Origin: JTS-AC122 sp041742635
GTDB lineage: Bacteria; Planctomycetota; Phycisphaerae; Phycisphaerales; UBA1924
Direction: 5' to 3'
Assembly (NCBI GenBank): GCA_041742635.1
Contig: JBGSIF010000106.1
Coordinates: 1-6,975, forward strand
DNA length: 6,975 nt
The notes beneath the pieces are model-generated. The model ran no database searches. It was not told where the DNA came from and was given only the letters and a program-made list of their open reading frames with translations. The translations under genes were made by a program, and so were the position numbers. The stretch's first letter is position 1, and every line of letters starts with the position of its first letter. Below, one piece after another: positions 6,215-6,975 of this stretch.

Positions 6215-6975
6215 ATGCCCACCCGCGGTGAGATGCTTAGCCCGGCCGCACATCCCTCGGCCACGCCGCCCCAGCCTCAACAGAGCGCGGGGTTTCTCCC
6301 GCTGTCGATCGCAATCGTCTGCAAGAATAACCAGGACACGATCGAACGCACACTCGCATCGATCGCGCCGTTTGCAACCGAGATTGTCGCCATCGATTCC
6401 GGCTCGACCGACCAAACGATCCCGCTCCTCGAACGCTACAAGGCTCGTGTCATATCAAGCGAGTGGCTGGGGCATATCCGCACGAAGCAGCGAGCGCTCG
6501 AGGCCTGCACTCAACCTTGGGTGCTGTGCGTCGATTCGGACGAATCGATCGAGCCTGATCTCGCTGATTCGATTCGCAGGTTGTTCATGTCCGGCGTCCA
6601 CCACGCCGCTGGGTACCAAGTCAACCGCGTGGTGTACTATCGCGGCCGCCCGCTCCGGCATACGTGGCAACCCGAGTGGCGCGTTCGGCTCGTTCGGCGC
6701 GATGCGTTCCGCTGGGGCGGGCTTGATCCACACGATTCGTTCCTGCCGATCGCGCCAACGTCCCCCCCGCGCATCGCCCGACTCACCGGCACCATGCGCC
6801 ATGATTCAATCGGCTCGTTCGCCGATTTTTTCGTCAAGCAAGCCGCGCACGCACGGACCATGGCACGCAGCCTGCACGCTTCGGGGCAATCAGGATCGAT
6901 CCTGCGCATGCTCACCTCTCCCGTAGGCGCTCTGGCCAAGCAGGTGATCATCAAGCAAGCGTGGCGCGACGGGTA
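6215..6975 (+). CDS. WaaE/KdtX-like family 2 glycosyltransferase, C terminus cut by window edge
   Basis: 253 complete codons are visible and the frame is open at the right edge. After a Pro/Ala-rich, probably disordered N terminus (1-26) comes the GT-A core: LSIAIVCKNNQDTIERTLASI (30-50), the nucleotide-binding IDSGSTDQT (60-68), and CVDSDESIEP (105-114), which supplies the DXD-type metal site at Asp107-Asp109. The later PEWRVRLVRRDAFRW (153-167), the PHDSF/MRHDSIGSF region (171-202) and KQAWRDG (247-253) follow the layout of WaaE/KdtX-like transferases that decorate LPS core or related glycans. Only a few tens of residues are probably missing, since relatives end shortly after the RDG motif. 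Two starts are possible: ATG at 6215, or ATG at 6233, which has GGTGAG very close upstream. It follows the family 4 glycosyltransferase by 71 bases and probably shares its transcript, although a lone TTGACT at 6179-6184 lies in the gap. Confidence 0.88.
   Translation, partial: MPTRGEMLSPAAHPSATPPQPQQSAGFLPLSIAIVCKNNQDTIERTLASIAPFATEIVAIDSGSTDQTIPLLERYKARVISSEWLGHIRTKQRALEACTQPWVLCVDSDESIEPDLADSIRRLFMSGVHHAAGYQVNRVVYYRGRPLRHTWQPEWRVRLVRRDAFRWGGLDPHDSFLPIAPTSPPRIARLTGTMRHDSIGSFADFFVKQAAHARTMARSLHASGQSGSILRMLTSPVGALAKQVIIKQAWRDG

Noticed and set aside
6228..6926. Plus-strand open frame of 232 codons
   Set aside because: It is Arg/Ser-rich shadow sequence in a different frame from the family 2 glycosyltransferase, whose motifs are unambiguous.

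Overview
The window is GC-rich, almost fully coding DNA with little Shine-Dalgarno signal. Its gene content is a pilus or type II secretion inner-membrane platform, a TIM-barrel sugar isomerase, an Rrf2 regulator and surface-polysaccharide enzymes. A planctomycete, perhaps of the Phycisphaerae, would fit this mix, the fused GspL-like protein and the sparse ribosome binding sites. That placement is inference from style and gene content; there is no rRNA or other firm marker here.

Layout. Bases 1-2181 (minus strand) hold two overlapping genes. One is a 605-residue GspL-type protein, with a PilM-like cytoplasmic half joined to a PilN-like membrane half. It is followed, with an ATGA stop/start overlap, by the N-terminal 122 residues of a PilO/GspM-like membrane protein that runs off the left edge. 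A 205-base divergent spacer separates them from a plus-strand sugar phosphate isomerase/epimerase-like protein (2387-3400), which may be translated from a leaderless or near-leaderless message. After a 194-base gap comes an Rrf2-family regulator (3595-4071, TTG start, the clearest ribosome binding site in the window). It meets a minus-strand WcaF-like hexapeptide acetyltransferase tail to tail, 25 bases apart. The acetyltransferase diverges across a 166-base spacer, containing a 9-base inverted repeat, from a family 4 glycosyltransferase (4959-6143). That gene is followed 71 bases later by a WaaE/KdtX-like family 2 glycosyltransferase cut by the right edge.

How they fit. The GspL-like and PilO/GspM-like proteins should interact in the inner membrane as part of a pilus or pseudopilus assembly platform; the rest of that locus should lie beyond base 1. 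The acetyltransferase and the two glycosyltransferases look like the edge of a surface or exopolysaccharide cluster. The isomerase and the Rrf2 regulator sit between and show no clear functional tie to either side.

I see no mobile element, CRISPR array, RNA gene or clearly novel system. The points most worth checking are the operator-like dyad between the two polysaccharide transcription units, the two-cysteine Rrf2 sensor region, the putative leaderless start of the isomerase and the uncertain N terminus of the acetyltransferase.
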